Program-made: the position numbers and the translations under genes
Source: JAPLKX01 sp035530195
GTDB taxonomy: Bacteria; Hydrogenedentota; Hydrogenedentia; Hydrogenedentales; SLHB01
NCBI GenBank assembly: GCA_035530195.1
Contig: DATKVG010000125.1
Span: forward strand, 1-35,122
DNA: 35,122 nucleotides
Direction of reading: 5' to 3'
The notes under the pieces: model-generated
What the model was told of the DNA's origin: nothing
Seen by the model: only the letters and a program-made list of their open reading frames with translations
The model's database searches: none
Shown: piece after piece, positions 1-8,118 of the stretch
Layout: each line of letters starts with the position of its first letter
Position numbering within the stretch: position 1 is the stretch's first letter

Positions 1-897
1 CCATTCGTTGCCGCGCAAATCGCTTCGGCTTGAATTCCACGCACCTCGGATCTCGAGCTCTTTGTGGAGAATGGCCCAGTAGGCGTCCTGGGACAGTTTC
101 ATGTCGCCCGCGGGATTTCCGAGCAGGACGACGCGGCCGAAAATCCCGGCGGCGGCTAGGCAGGATTCGACGGCAGCGGGGCTGCCGGCCGCGTCGATGG
201 CGACGTCGGCGCCGCCCGCGGCGGTGTTTTGAACCCAATCGGCCACGCTTCCGCTGCGCGCGGGGTTGAACGTGCGGTCGAACCCGAGTTGCTGTGCGAA
301 CTCGAGCTTGACATCGTCGATATCGGCGAGGAGGACGTCGCCGGCCTTGTCAATGCGCGCCCACATGGCCACCATCAGGCCAATGGGGCCGGCTCCCATG
401 ACGAGCACGGTGTCGCCGGGCTCGATGGCAGCTTGCCGGACGGCGTGGAGCGCGACGGCGCAGGGCTCGGTCATCGCGGCTTCGTCGAACGTGACGCGGT
501 CGGGCAGGGGAACGAGGTTCCACTCCGGAACGCGGACGTATTCGGCGAACGCGCCATCGGACCGGGAGCCGAGATAGTCGTAGTCGGCGCATTGGGCGAA
601 CGTGCCGGCCTCGCATGCGGCGCATTTACGGCACGGGATCAGCGGAAAGACCGTGACGGAGCGGCCGACAAGGCCGGCGCCGGTTCCGTCGGGGCCTGCG
701 GCGGCGACAACGCCGGAGAATTCGTGGCCGGGAATAATGGGAAACCTGTAGGTGCCCTTCGAGAAGACGCGCGGGATGTCGGACCCGCACACGCCGCAGG
801 CTTTGACTTCAACCAGGACTTCGCCGGGCCGGGGCGACGGCATTGGCACTTCTTCGTAGCGCAAATCGGCGACTCCGTGCAGGACACAGGCTTTCAT
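1..897 (-). CDS. Zinc-dependent polyol/sugar-phosphate dehydrogenase, GatD-like (3' end outside window)
   Basis: This is a medium-chain zinc alcohol dehydrogenase that probably oxidises a polyol or polyol phosphate with NAD(P). I read 299 codons from the ATG at 897 with no stop before the window edge. About 45-50 C-terminal residues are missing if it matches the usual length of about 347. The catalytic-zinc region reads CGVCGSD. The structural-zinc lobe is CxxCxxCx7C (CRKCAACEAGTFAQC), and the Rossmann loop is GAGPIG. The visible end, GAWNSS, resembles galactitol-1-phosphate 5-dehydrogenase. An AGAGGTG ribosome site lies 4-5 bases before the ATG. It follows the GH116-like gene on the same strand after a 66-base gap that holds a palindromic repeat. 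The substrate is not certain; sorbitol or threonine dehydrogenase relatives are possible. Confidence 0.85.
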   Translation of the reverse strand, partial: MKACVLHGVADLRYEEVPMPSPRPGEVLVEVKACGVCGSDIPRVFSKGTYRFPIIPGHEFSGVVAAAGPDGTGAGLVGRSVTVFPLIPCRKCAACEAGTFAQCADYDYLGSRSDGAFAEYVRVPEWNLVPLPDRVTFDEAAMTEPCAVALHAVRQAAIEPGDTVLVMGAGPIGLMVAMWARIDKAGDVLLADIDDVKLEFAQQLGFDRTFNPARSGSVADWVQNTAAGGADVAIDAAGSPAAVESCLAAAGIFGRVVLLGNPAGDMKLSQDAYWAILHKELEIRGAWNSSRSDLRGNEW

Positions 898-934
898 TTG
901 TGCACCTCTTTATGGTCTTGCATAAACTTAATAA

Positions 935-960
935 CGGTCGCGCGGGAGCGCGACCCCACC
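935..960 (+). repeat. REP-like palindrome, copy 1
   Basis: This 26-base unit contains a perfect 8-bp stem (GGTCGCGC / GCGCGACC) with a GGGA loop and ends in CCCACC. It lies in the gap between the GH116-like gene and the dehydrogenase. An identical copy lies in opposite orientation at 29892-29917, and a variant at 29963-29988. It could act as a transcript 3'-end hairpin or processing site between the two genes. Confidence 0.75.
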
Positions 961-963
961 AAC

Positions 964-3741
964 TCAGTTACTTGACGCTAAAGCCGCGTATACGTCCGGG
1001 GCGAGGGCTTGAAACAGGGTCCAGACGCAGGGGTTTGAGTAGTAGTTGATGCCCCATTTGATGGCGCCGGTTTTTGGGTCGAGACTCCACGAGATATTCC
1101 ACGGCGTGCGCTGGTTGAGCAGGATGCTCGAGTAACTTTTCTCGAATAAGCTGATGGCGTCGGCGGTCCGGCCGGCGAATGCGGCCATGGCGCAGAAGTT
1201 CCACGTCTCGCCGATGGTGAGTACGGCGGAATGGCCGGGGAACGTCGTATCGGGCTTTCCGTCGGGCGTGACACCGTTGACGGTGCCGTACTCGGTGGCG
1301 GCGGCGTTGAGACGCAGGACGGCGGAGATGTGCGAGTCGATGCGCTCTTTGGGTAGCAGGTCGCCGAGGCCGGCGGCGTAGGCGAACCATTGGCCGCACA
1401 GGCCGTTGGCGAGGAGGGTGTCGCTTTTGCGCTTGCCGGCGGGGTCGTTGTAAAGACGGTAATAGCGCGCGCGCGCGTCGCCGGCCCACAGTTTGTCTTC
1501 GAACGCGGCGCGGCCGCGCTCGAACCATCCGCGGAGTTCGTCGGCAAACGGTTGATCGTTCTGGAGCTTGGCGATTTCCTCGCCGGCACGGAGCGCGGCA
1601 AGCCAGATACTGCCGGTGTATGCACTCGTGCCCCACCACGGCCAGATGTCATAGTACTGGTTTGCGGGGAATCCTTTGTCGCTGCCGGGATCCTCATTGA
1701 CCAGTCCGTCGCCGTCTTTGTCGAGCGTCATGGCGTACCGCAGGGCCTTTTGGACGCGGTCGTACATCAGGAATGAGGGGTCGCCGGTAAGCCGATAGTT
1801 GCGCCAAGCGGTGAGGACAAACTCGGGGCTGACGATCGGGTGCTGGACGTGAAAGTACGGCGAACGCGAGCCCGCGGGCGAGCCGAATCCAAACGGGATC
1901 TCGCCGGTTTCGGCCTGTGCGGCCGCCACGGCCCGCATGGTGGCTTTTTCGAGGTCGGGCCACATCAGCGCCAGCGGAAACGACCCGTTGAACCGGCACA
2001 CGAACGTCTCGGTGATGGGGCAGCCGGTGAACGATTCGCTCTGGAAGAAGCGGCCATCGTCGATCCACCACGAGTTCCGCGGAAGGATGTAGAGGCTGTT
2101 GATGACGGCGTCTTTAAGGAGGCCGGGGACGTTGCTCGAGTAGATTTTTTCCTGCCACGCGATGACGCGCTCTTCGAGTTGTTTCGCGTTGGGCAGCGCG
2201 GCGGCTATTACGGCGCCGGCGTCGGCGTACTTGGCGTAAGAGTGGCGCAGCCGCTCGCCGTCGCTCGAAATCCATTCCGGAAAGTTCCAAGCCAAGGCTA
2301 ACGTGACAATGGAAGATTCGCCAGGGGCGAGCGTTTTCTTCGCGGTCGCCTTCGTGACAGTTCCCTGGGTGCGGACAGCCTGGATAGTCCAATCGTCGGT
2401 ATCGGCGCGGGCCGCAATGGCGACGGAGCCGTGGGGCGCAATCGTCTGCAAGCCGTCTGAAATACTGACTACGGAGTCATCGATTTGGCGGGCTTGCTTG
2501 TTTAGCGAGACCCATTGGCCTTCCGCGGCGAGGAGGTGGGCATTGGGCCAGGTGGAGACGATGCAGCCGATGGCGTCTGGTGCTTGCAACATCAGCATCG
2601 GTTGGTCATCGTTACCGGCAAAGACTATTCCCAATTCCTCGAACTTGGCCTGTTGCCTCTCGGCGTGCTTCGGCCCGCCGAGGTCGGCATTGATGCAGTA
2701 GCCAAACCGCAGCATGTCAATGGGCTGTCCGGAGACGTTGCGGATGGAAAAGATCATCTTGACGGTGTCTTTGCCATGCTGAGCGACCTGGAGGCTGACC
2801 TCGATCTTCCCATCCGCCGTTGTTGCAGGAAGCGAGGAACCGGAAAGGCCATAGCCGCCCGAGGGCCCGCGGCCGGCGCGGTGTTTGTCGTAGTCCAGTT
2901 GCCAGAAAATCTGTCCGATTGTTGGCGCGCCGTTGAGCGCGGCCGACTGGCGCCTGTGGGTCTCCCAATCGAACCCGCCGAGGCTGTCCAGCAACAGGTC
3001 TTTAATCTCGCCTATTGTGTAGGCGCGGCCTTCGGGCGCTTCGGCGCCTTCCAGTGGGTCGTGCGGAAGGAACGAGCGAACATCGATTTTGAAACCCGGT
3101 TTTTTAGAGGCAGCGAATTTCAGGAAAGGCGTTACCAGCCACGTCTCTCCCGGTGCAAGCGTTTCCTTCTGCCAGCACAGGGCGCCTTCCACATTGCCTG
3201 TCGCTTCAAGCGAGGCGTTACGGGACTTCTCCCATTGCATCCCCACCTCGACCGGTTTATCTTCCTTGCCTTCGTTTGTGACGCGGAACCGGAACAGCGC
3301 CACGGGCAGGCCTGAGGTTTCGGCATCATGCGGGATTACGGGGGCGAAGGCGCGCAGATAGACGCGGACGTTCTCGAACGTACTGCCGAAGTCGACGTCG
3401 GCGGCGGGGTAGTGGCCCCAGAACCGCAGCGACTGGGAGCTTTCCGCATTGGGCCGCAGGTCGATGCTTCGCCCCGCCACGTTGACCGACAGGTGCGAAG
3501 AAAGATTGGTGGGCCGCGGTTTGAGCCAGTTGTTTTCGATGGTGTTGTCGCCGAATGTGGCGGCGGATGTGAAATCGATGAAGCCGGTGCCGAGTCCGCC
3601 GAGCGGCATAGCGCTCGAGGCTTCGCCGGGTTGGTACCAGGCGCCACACACGGGCGCCGAATAGCCGGGCGCACTGAATGTTTCAAAGTTGGGCGCGGAT
3701 CCGGCCGCGAGAAAAAGTATCAACATGGACGCCATTTTCAT
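964..3741 (-). CDS. Secreted GH116-like glycoside hydrolase (GBA2/DUF608 type)
   Basis: This is a predicted exported glycosidase of the GH116 (bile-acid beta-glucosidase GBA2-like) type, acting on beta-linked sugars. The N-terminal beta domain opens with the family signature PLGGLGTG. The C-terminal (alpha/alpha) catalytic half has YDIWPWWGTSAYTG followed by WLAAL, matching the family's YDxW...SAYxGxLWLAAL block. Asp698 is therefore the likely acid/base. The nucleophile is less clear; Glu569 in SESF, just before ETFVCRFNGSF, is best placed. I chose the ATG at 3741 because it opens a short signal peptide (MKMASMLILFLAAGSA) behind GGGAG. The frame stays open up to 3837, but that extension lacks signal-peptide character. 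The start two codons in, at 3735, has better Shine-Dalgarno spacing and cannot be excluded. The product is 925 residues. The IS1380 element begins about 60 bases upstream. Confidence 0.8.
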   Translation of the reverse strand: MKMASMLILFLAAGSAPNFETFSAPGYSAPVCGAWYQPGEASSAMPLGGLGTGFIDFTSAATFGDNTIENNWLKPRPTNLSSHLSVNVAGRSIDLRPNAESSQSLRFWGHYPAADVDFGSTFENVRVYLRAFAPVIPHDAETSGLPVALFRFRVTNEGKEDKPVEVGMQWEKSRNASLEATGNVEGALCWQKETLAPGETWLVTPFLKFAASKKPGFKIDVRSFLPHDPLEGAEAPEGRAYTIGEIKDLLLDSLGGFDWETHRRQSAALNGAPTIGQIFWQLDYDKHRAGRGPSGGYGLSGSSLPATTADGKIEVSLQVAQHGKDTVKMIFSIRNVSGQPIDMLRFGYCINADLGGPKHAERQQAKFEELGIVFAGNDDQPMLMLQAPDAIGCIVSTWPNAHLLAAEGQWVSLNKQARQIDDSVVSISDGLQTIAPHGSVAIAARADTDDWTIQAVRTQGTVTKATAKKTLAPGESSIVTLALAWNFPEWISSDGERLRHSYAKYADAGAVIAAALPNAKQLEERVIAWQEKIYSSNVPGLLKDAVINSLYILPRNSWWIDDGRFFQSESFTGCPITETFVCRFNGSFPLALMWPDLEKATMRAVAAAQAETGEIPFGFGSPAGSRSPYFHVQHPIVSPEFVLTAWRNYRLTGDPSFLMYDRVQKALRYAMTLDKDGDGLVNEDPGSDKGFPANQYYDIWPWWGTSAYTGSIWLAALRAGEEIAKLQNDQPFADELRGWFERGRAAFEDKLWAGDARARYYRLYNDPAGKRKSDTLLANGLCGQWFAYAAGLGDLLPKERIDSHISAVLRLNAAATEYGTVNGVTPDGKPDTTFPGHSAVLTIGETWNFCAMAAFAGRTADAISLFEKSYSSILLNQRTPWNISWSLDPKTGAIKWGINYYSNPCVWTLFQALAPDVYAALASSN

Positions 3742-3803
3742 GTTCTCCCGTTTGTTACAGGATAGCGCCCGAATAAGCCTGACACAAGCCGGTGTTATTC
3801 CGG

Positions 3804-5351
3804 ATTTCCCATTTGAAAAAGACATCTGAAGATCCACCGGAAACGTTTAACCCTATGAACAAAGGGTGTTCTCAGGGTGGTGACACAAAACGGCAGGAAA
3901 TCCAATGGGTGAAGCGAAAAAGACGGCGTTGCACGTCGAATTTGACCGAAGTTTGAAGCTGGAGTTTCATGGTTCCACAATTACGAGCAACGCGGGTCTT
4001 CTGGCATATCGTGAGTCGGATGACGCATTGGGACTGACGGTGATGGCGGATGAGGTCTTCGACGATTGGCGCACCGGGGAGAATACACAACACACGCTGA
4101 CGGCCTCGCTACGTCAGTCCGTGTTCAGTCGCTTGGCGGGTTATGAAGATACGAACGACGCTGAACGGCTGAGCGTGGATCCCGCGCTGCGTCACGTCGT
4201 TGGTGGACATGCTAAGCACCGCAACGCGGCTTCCCGGAGCCACATGGGTCGCTTCGAGACCGAAGTTCTGACCGAACCGCATCACGTCAACGCCCTTATC
4301 GACCTGTCGGGCAAGTGGATTGACCGCGTGCGGGAGCGCAAACCGATTCGTGAATTGATTTTGGACATGGATAGCTGGGTCAGTGAGACGTACGGTTCTC
4401 AGGAAGGCACGGCATTCAACGGGCACTTTGGCTGCACCTGCTATCATCCATTGTTTTGTTTCAACCCGTTCGGCGACCTCGAACGGGCTTTGTTGCGCAA
4501 GGGCAACGTTCACAGCGCCCACGATTGGCACAGTGTACTGGATCCCGTCGTGGCTTGGTATCGCGATGCGGACATCCGTCGTTTTTTCCGGGGCGATGCT
4601 GCGTTTGCGAACCCCGAGATCTACGGTTTTCTTGAGGAGGAAGAGTACCGGTATGCAATACGTCTTCCAGCCAACCAGAACCTTCAACGCGCCATCGAAC
4701 ATTTGCTCACGCGTCCGGTTGGCCGACCGTCTAGAGCGCCGAAGGTCTTCTACGAGAGTTTAGGTTCGTGAAGTTCTACAATGGGAGGGGTACAGCGGAA
4801 CAATGGATCAAGGAAGGCAAGAACGCGGTGAAATGGACTCGGCTGTCGCGTCACGATTTCGTAGACAACCAGGTCCGGCTGCAACTGTTCGCCTTGGCAT
4901 ATAACCTGGGCAACTTCCTTCGCAGGCTGGCACTACCCCAAAGCGTCAAGCACTGGTCGTTGACGACGCTGAGGGAGAAGATGGTGAAGATTGGTGCCAA
5001 GGTCGTGACCCACGCACGATATATTACGTTTCAGATGGCCGAGGTGGCCATTCCCCGGCGACTGTTCAAAACGATCTTGCGCCGGATCTCACGACTCGCC
5101 CCGCTCAAACCCGTGCCGACATGATCATGATGGCGTTTGCAGAAATCGAAACACGCCAAGATTTGATGGAGAGCTGCGCCCCAATTCGTACAAACAGCTC
5201 TCACGGTCGCCCTCGATGGCTGTTATTGAGACGCAAAGGACCTCAAAGGGCGGTCATGGCAGCAAGAACCGTTTTGAGACCCTCGGGTGCTTTCTTCTAA
5301 GATGGTAGAAAAGTTGTCCGTGATGGTCGTGGGCAAACGCATATGGGAAAT
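3804..5351 (+). mobile_element. IS1380-family insertion sequence (degenerate)
   Basis: The element is bounded by an 11-of-12 inverted repeat: ATTTCCCATTTG at 3804-3815 and the complement of ATTTCCCATATG at 5340-5351. Between them lies a single IS1380-type transposase gene. The distance is close to family size once the missing transposase segment is allowed for. The true outer ends may lie a few bases further out (CCGG on the left, GTCAG on the right), and I see no clear target duplication. After the transposase, 5125-5339 shows no gene; it is the element's 3' untranslated part. The element sits between two divergent sugar-metabolism gene groups. Confidence 0.65.
3905..5124 (+). pseudogene. 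IS1380-family DDE transposase, broken by internal deletion/frameshift
   Basis: Two reading frames together resemble one IS1380 transposase. The first (3905-4771, 288 codons) begins MGEAKKTALHVEFD behind AGGAAATCC. It contains the first catalytic Asp region (ILDMDSW, then the GHFGCTCYHPLF block) and the second (FRGDAAF). The second (4768-5124) resumes in another frame with FYNGRGTAEQWIKEGK, which carries the Y-x2-R-x3-E-x6-K signature and the third catalytic residue. Intact relatives have about 40 more residues between KVFYES and VKFYN, containing the conserved VVAKVEWH and RVGFIVTN blocks. Both are absent here, so a deletion of roughly 120-140 bases, not a multiple of three, has fused the ends near 4758-4764. 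The element is probably immobile unless helped in trans. Confidence 0.85.
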
Positions 5352-5441
5352 GTCAGATCAAACTGCGCGAACTCAAACCGTAGCGCGCATACGGGTCGGA
5401 TTCACGATGTTCAACACGCGTGGCAATGGAAGGCACAGACG

Positions 5442-6089
5442 ATGACTACCGTTGAAGAAGCGAGAGAGACGGTCTGCAAGACCGGTATGCGGCTGGTTGA
5501 GTTGGGCCTTGTGCCAGGCACTTGGGGCAATGTGAGTCTCCGAATCGACAATGAAAGGATGGCCATCACACCCAGCGGCCTCGACTACGGAAACATCACG
5601 CCTGAAGACATTGTCCTGGTGAATCTCCGTGATGGGACCTATGAAGGCCCCAAACCATCTAATGAGAAGAGGCTCCACGGAGCCATCTATCTGGCGCGCA
5701 AGGAAGTGAATGCCGTTATCCACACCCATTCTCCCAACGCCTCGACGGTGGCGGCCGCGAGACGGGAAGTCCCGCCCATTCTGGAGGATCTGGTGCAAAT
5801 TGCGGGGCCGACCGTTCGGGTCACCGAATATGCGATCGCGAGCACAAGGAAGGCCGCGAAAAATGCGGTCAAGGCATTGGTGGGACGGAGCGCCGTTCTT
5901 TTGGCCAATCATGGTGCCGTCTGTGTCGGAAGAACCATGGAAGAGGCGGTTACCTGCTGCCAGGTCCTCGAGAAAGGATGCAGGAGCTTTATCGAAGCAG
6001 AGTTTCTGGGTGGCGCCAAATCGATCAATCGGTTTGAGGCCGCCCTGATGCGGCAGTACTACCTAAGAATATACTCGAAGCAACGCTGA
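5442..6089 (+). CDS. Class II sugar-phosphate aldolase (FucA/AraD family)
   Basis: This 215-residue zinc enzyme probably performs retro-aldol cleavage (fuculose- or rhamnulose-phosphate to DHAP and lactaldehyde) or, less likely, epimerisation of ribulose-phosphate. Zinc and catalytic residues fall two positions after those of E. coli FucA: Glu75 in SNEKRLH, His94 and His96 in HTHS, and His157 in LLANHG. The N-terminal phosphate-binding loop reads GTWGNVS and then TPSG. I start at the ATG at 5442, eight bases after AAGG. An upstream in-frame ATG at 5343 overlaps the IS end and encodes nothing recognisable. A sugar kinase follows after 29 bases, so the two form an operon. Substrate identity cannot be read from the sequence. 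Confidence 0.85.
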   Translation: MTTVEEARETVCKTGMRLVELGLVPGTWGNVSLRIDNERMAITPSGLDYGNITPEDIVLVNLRDGTYEGPKPSNEKRLHGAIYLARKEVNAVIHTHSPNASTVAAARREVPPILEDLVQIAGPTVRVTEYAIASTRKAAKNAVKALVGRSAVLLANHGAVCVGRTMEEAVTCCQVLEKGCRSFIEAEFLGGAKSINRFEAALMRQYYLRIYSKQR

Positions 6090-6118
6090 CAAGTACGAGT
6101 CTGAGCGGGGAGGTCCGG

Positions 6119-7612
6119 ATGGCGGATAGCTGTATCGCGGTGCTTGATGTGGGCAAGTCAAACAAGAAGGTTGTCGTATACGATGACCAACTAAGACCGC
6201 TCGAAGCAGTCTCCAAAACCTTTGATGTGCAGTTTGACCAAGGCGTCTTATGCGAACCGGTGGAGGAGACCGCGGCCTGGTTCTTCGCAAGTCTGAAGGC
6301 GTTGTCAACCGAGCATGTCATCAAGGCGGTGTCGGTGTCTTCTCACGGCGCCGCCTTCGCTTGTTTGGATGAAAAGGGTGCCTTGGCCTTGCCGGTATTG
6401 TCCTACATTTACGATCCTGGGGAGAAGTTTCATCACCAATTTCATGAACGTTTCGGGTCCCCTGATGAACTGCACAAAAAGATGGCGACGCCATTTATGC
6501 CGGGCCTGGGATGCATCGCCAAAGGCGTGTATTACCTTCAGGAGAAGCATTCCGAGGCTTTTTGCCGTACGGAAACCATCCTGAATCTCCCGCAATACTA
6601 TGGGTTTCTACTCACGGGCCAAAAAGGAACCGAGTACACGTATCTCGGCACGCATACGTATCTCTGGGACTTTGACCGGTGGAATTATTCCGTTATGGTC
6701 GATCAACTCGGTATTCGGGCGAAGCTGCCTCGAACCGTCTCGAAACCATGGGACGTACTGGGCACCGTCACACCGGATGCGGCCCGTCAGACGGGCCTAT
6801 CCGAGGATACGATCGTCACGCTCGGGATCCATGATTCCAATGCATCTCTGCTTCCTTATCTTATCAAGACCGCGGAGCCTTTCGCCCTCAACTCCACAGG
6901 AACGGTGATGGTGGCTATGCGCCCGGCGGAGCAAGTCCACGTGACAGACGACATGTTGGGGAAGGCGATCTATTACAACGCGAGCGCATTTTCGCAACCC
7001 GTGCGCACATCGCTATTCCTTGGGGGATTGGAATTCGATACGTATCTTGGCGAGTTTCAGAGAGTCCACGGCCAGCAGGAATTCCCGGGGTTCGACCGCG
7101 ACCTCTGCGAAAGAATCCTGAAAGAACGAGCGCATTTTATCCTTCCGTCCCTGATCCCGTTCGGGATCTTTCCCCAGTCCCGTGCCCGAATTGTCGATGG
7201 GCAGCAAACCTATTCCCTGGGCGACGTGACGGGCAGCAACCAGCCACCCTTTATTGACGATTACGGCCATGCATGTACCGTACTGACGCTTTCTCTTGCC
7301 ATACAGTCCAAGCTGGCACTGGAGCAGACCGGATTGCAGGAAGGCGACACCGTCTTCGTTGAGGGCGGCTTTCACAAGAACGACTGCTATACGACGTTTC
7401 TTTCCAACTTGCTTCCGAATTCGCGGGTGGCTTGCTCCAGCCTCGATGAAGCAACCGCCTTTGGCACAGCGCTTCTAGCCAAAGCGGCGCTAGAGGGAAA
7501 GCGACCGGATGAGATGGGCGCGTACTTCGAGCTTGAGACACGGACGGTGGAGAAGTGTGGATTAGGCCATCTGGCGGAATACTGTGAGACCTTTTTGAGG
7601 CATGTGGCATAG
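6119..7612 (+). CDS. FGGY-family carbohydrate kinase (fuculose/rhamnulose-kinase-like)
   Basis: This 497-residue kinase likely phosphorylates a ketopentose or 6-deoxyketohexose for the adjacent aldolase. The N-terminal actin-like fold starts IAVLDVGKSNKK (phosphate loop). The segments VSSHGAAFACLDEKG and NLPQYYGFLLTG are shared with Bacteroidota-type FGGY kinases found near rhamnose and fucose genes. GIHDSNAS holds the probable catalytic base Asp239. The C-terminal lobe has FVEGGFHKN and the adenosine-site region DEATAFGTALLA. The start has a strong GGGGAGG ribosome site. The usual partner isomerase is absent from the window. The exact sugar is undetermined. Confidence 0.82.
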   Translation: MADSCIAVLDVGKSNKKVVVYDDQLRPLEAVSKTFDVQFDQGVLCEPVEETAAWFFASLKALSTEHVIKAVSVSSHGAAFACLDEKGALALPVLSYIYDPGEKFHHQFHERFGSPDELHKKMATPFMPGLGCIAKGVYYLQEKHSEAFCRTETILNLPQYYGFLLTGQKGTEYTYLGTHTYLWDFDRWNYSVMVDQLGIRAKLPRTVSKPWDVLGTVTPDAARQTGLSEDTIVTLGIHDSNASLLPYLIKTAEPFALNSTGTVMVAMRPAEQVHVTDDMLGKAIYYNASAFSQPVRTSLFLGGLEFDTYLGEFQRVHGQQEFPGFDRDLCERILKERAHFILPSLIPFGIFPQSRARIVDGQQTYSLGDVTGSNQPPFIDDYGHACTVLTLSLAIQSKLALEQTGLQEGDTVFVEGGFHKNDCYTTFLSNLLPNSRVACSSLDEATAFGTALLAKAALEGKRPDEMGAYFELETRTVEKCGLGHLAEYCETFLRHVA

Positions 7613-7643
7613 AGTTGAAAACGCCATTTCCCGTTATATTTGG

Positions 7644-7682
7644 GGACGGTTGCAAGAGATCTTCCCCCAGGAGTAACCGTCC
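7644..7682 (+). terminator. Possible stem-loop after the kinase gene
   Basis: GGACGGTT at 7644-7651 pairs perfectly with AACCGTCC at 7675-7682 across a 23-base loop. No T-run follows, so intrinsic termination is uncertain. It lies 32 bases past the kinase stop, between that gene and the convergent phospholipase remnant. Confidence 0.25.
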
Positions 7683-7700
7683 AACTACGCCGCCCGTGCA

Positions 7701-8000
7701 CTACCGGTTCAGCGGTGGTTCCAGCAGCTTTGAATCACATCCATCTGGTGCGTTTGCAGGATTGCACCGTGCCGCGAGGCCGCCTGGAAATTGGACCACA
7801 TAGCCGTTTTCCTTGTTGGCTTCCCCGGGTGGAAAATCGGTACTGAGGATATGGGCGCCGCTGGCCAGAGCCTTTTCGAACCGGCCTTCCTCTTGCCGGA
7901 GCCCCTCGTCGACCCGTGTGCGGACGTAGTAGCCTTTGCGCACTAGAGCTTGGATACATTCGACATTGGGGTGATCGGCCGTTATTCCCGACGCAATGCT
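7701..8000 (-). pseudogene. C-terminal remnant of a Ca2+-dependent phosphoinositide phospholipase C
   Basis: The minus frame encodes the last ~100 residues of a PI-PLC-C1-like enzyme. It reads VRKGYYVRTRVDEG, then ALASGAHILSTDFPPG, then GYVVQFPGG and ARCNPANAPDGC, and stops at 7701. This is the conserved C-terminal strip of that family (VRTRAD...ASGAQ.VSTD...GG.ARCNPVNAP). The catalytic N-terminal part is absent. Homology fades above about 8000, where the upstream region of the GH2 gene begins. The frame stays open to 8126, but that part shows no family resemblance and would overlap the GH2 start. I read it as the stump of a gene cut by a rearrangement. Confidence 0.75.
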
Positions 8001-8012
8001 ATCCGTCGAAAC

Positions 8013-8041
8013 TTGATCGAGCCGTGCGCGACTAGTAGGAT
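8013..8041 (+). promoter_or_regulatory. Candidate promoter for the GH2 gene
   Basis: TTGATC at 8013 and TAGGAT at 8036 are separated by 17 bases. Both match the sigma-70 consensus at four of six positions. The site lies about 80 bases before the chosen GH2 start, in sequence not occupied by the phospholipase remnant. The match is weak. Confidence 0.25.
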
Positions 8042-8118
8042 CACGAACGGCTGGGGCCATAGGCCGCCATTCGGCGGGCGCCAAATGGGACGGCCGGTTG
8101 CATAAAGGATGGGCACAG

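Noticed and set aside
229..975. Plus-strand open frame of 248 codons
   Set aside because: It is antisense to the GatD-like dehydrogenase, which shows both zinc sites and a Rossmann loop.
5343..5441. Upstream start for the aldolase
   Set aside because: The extra 33 residues overlap the IS end, have no family match and lack a ribosome site.
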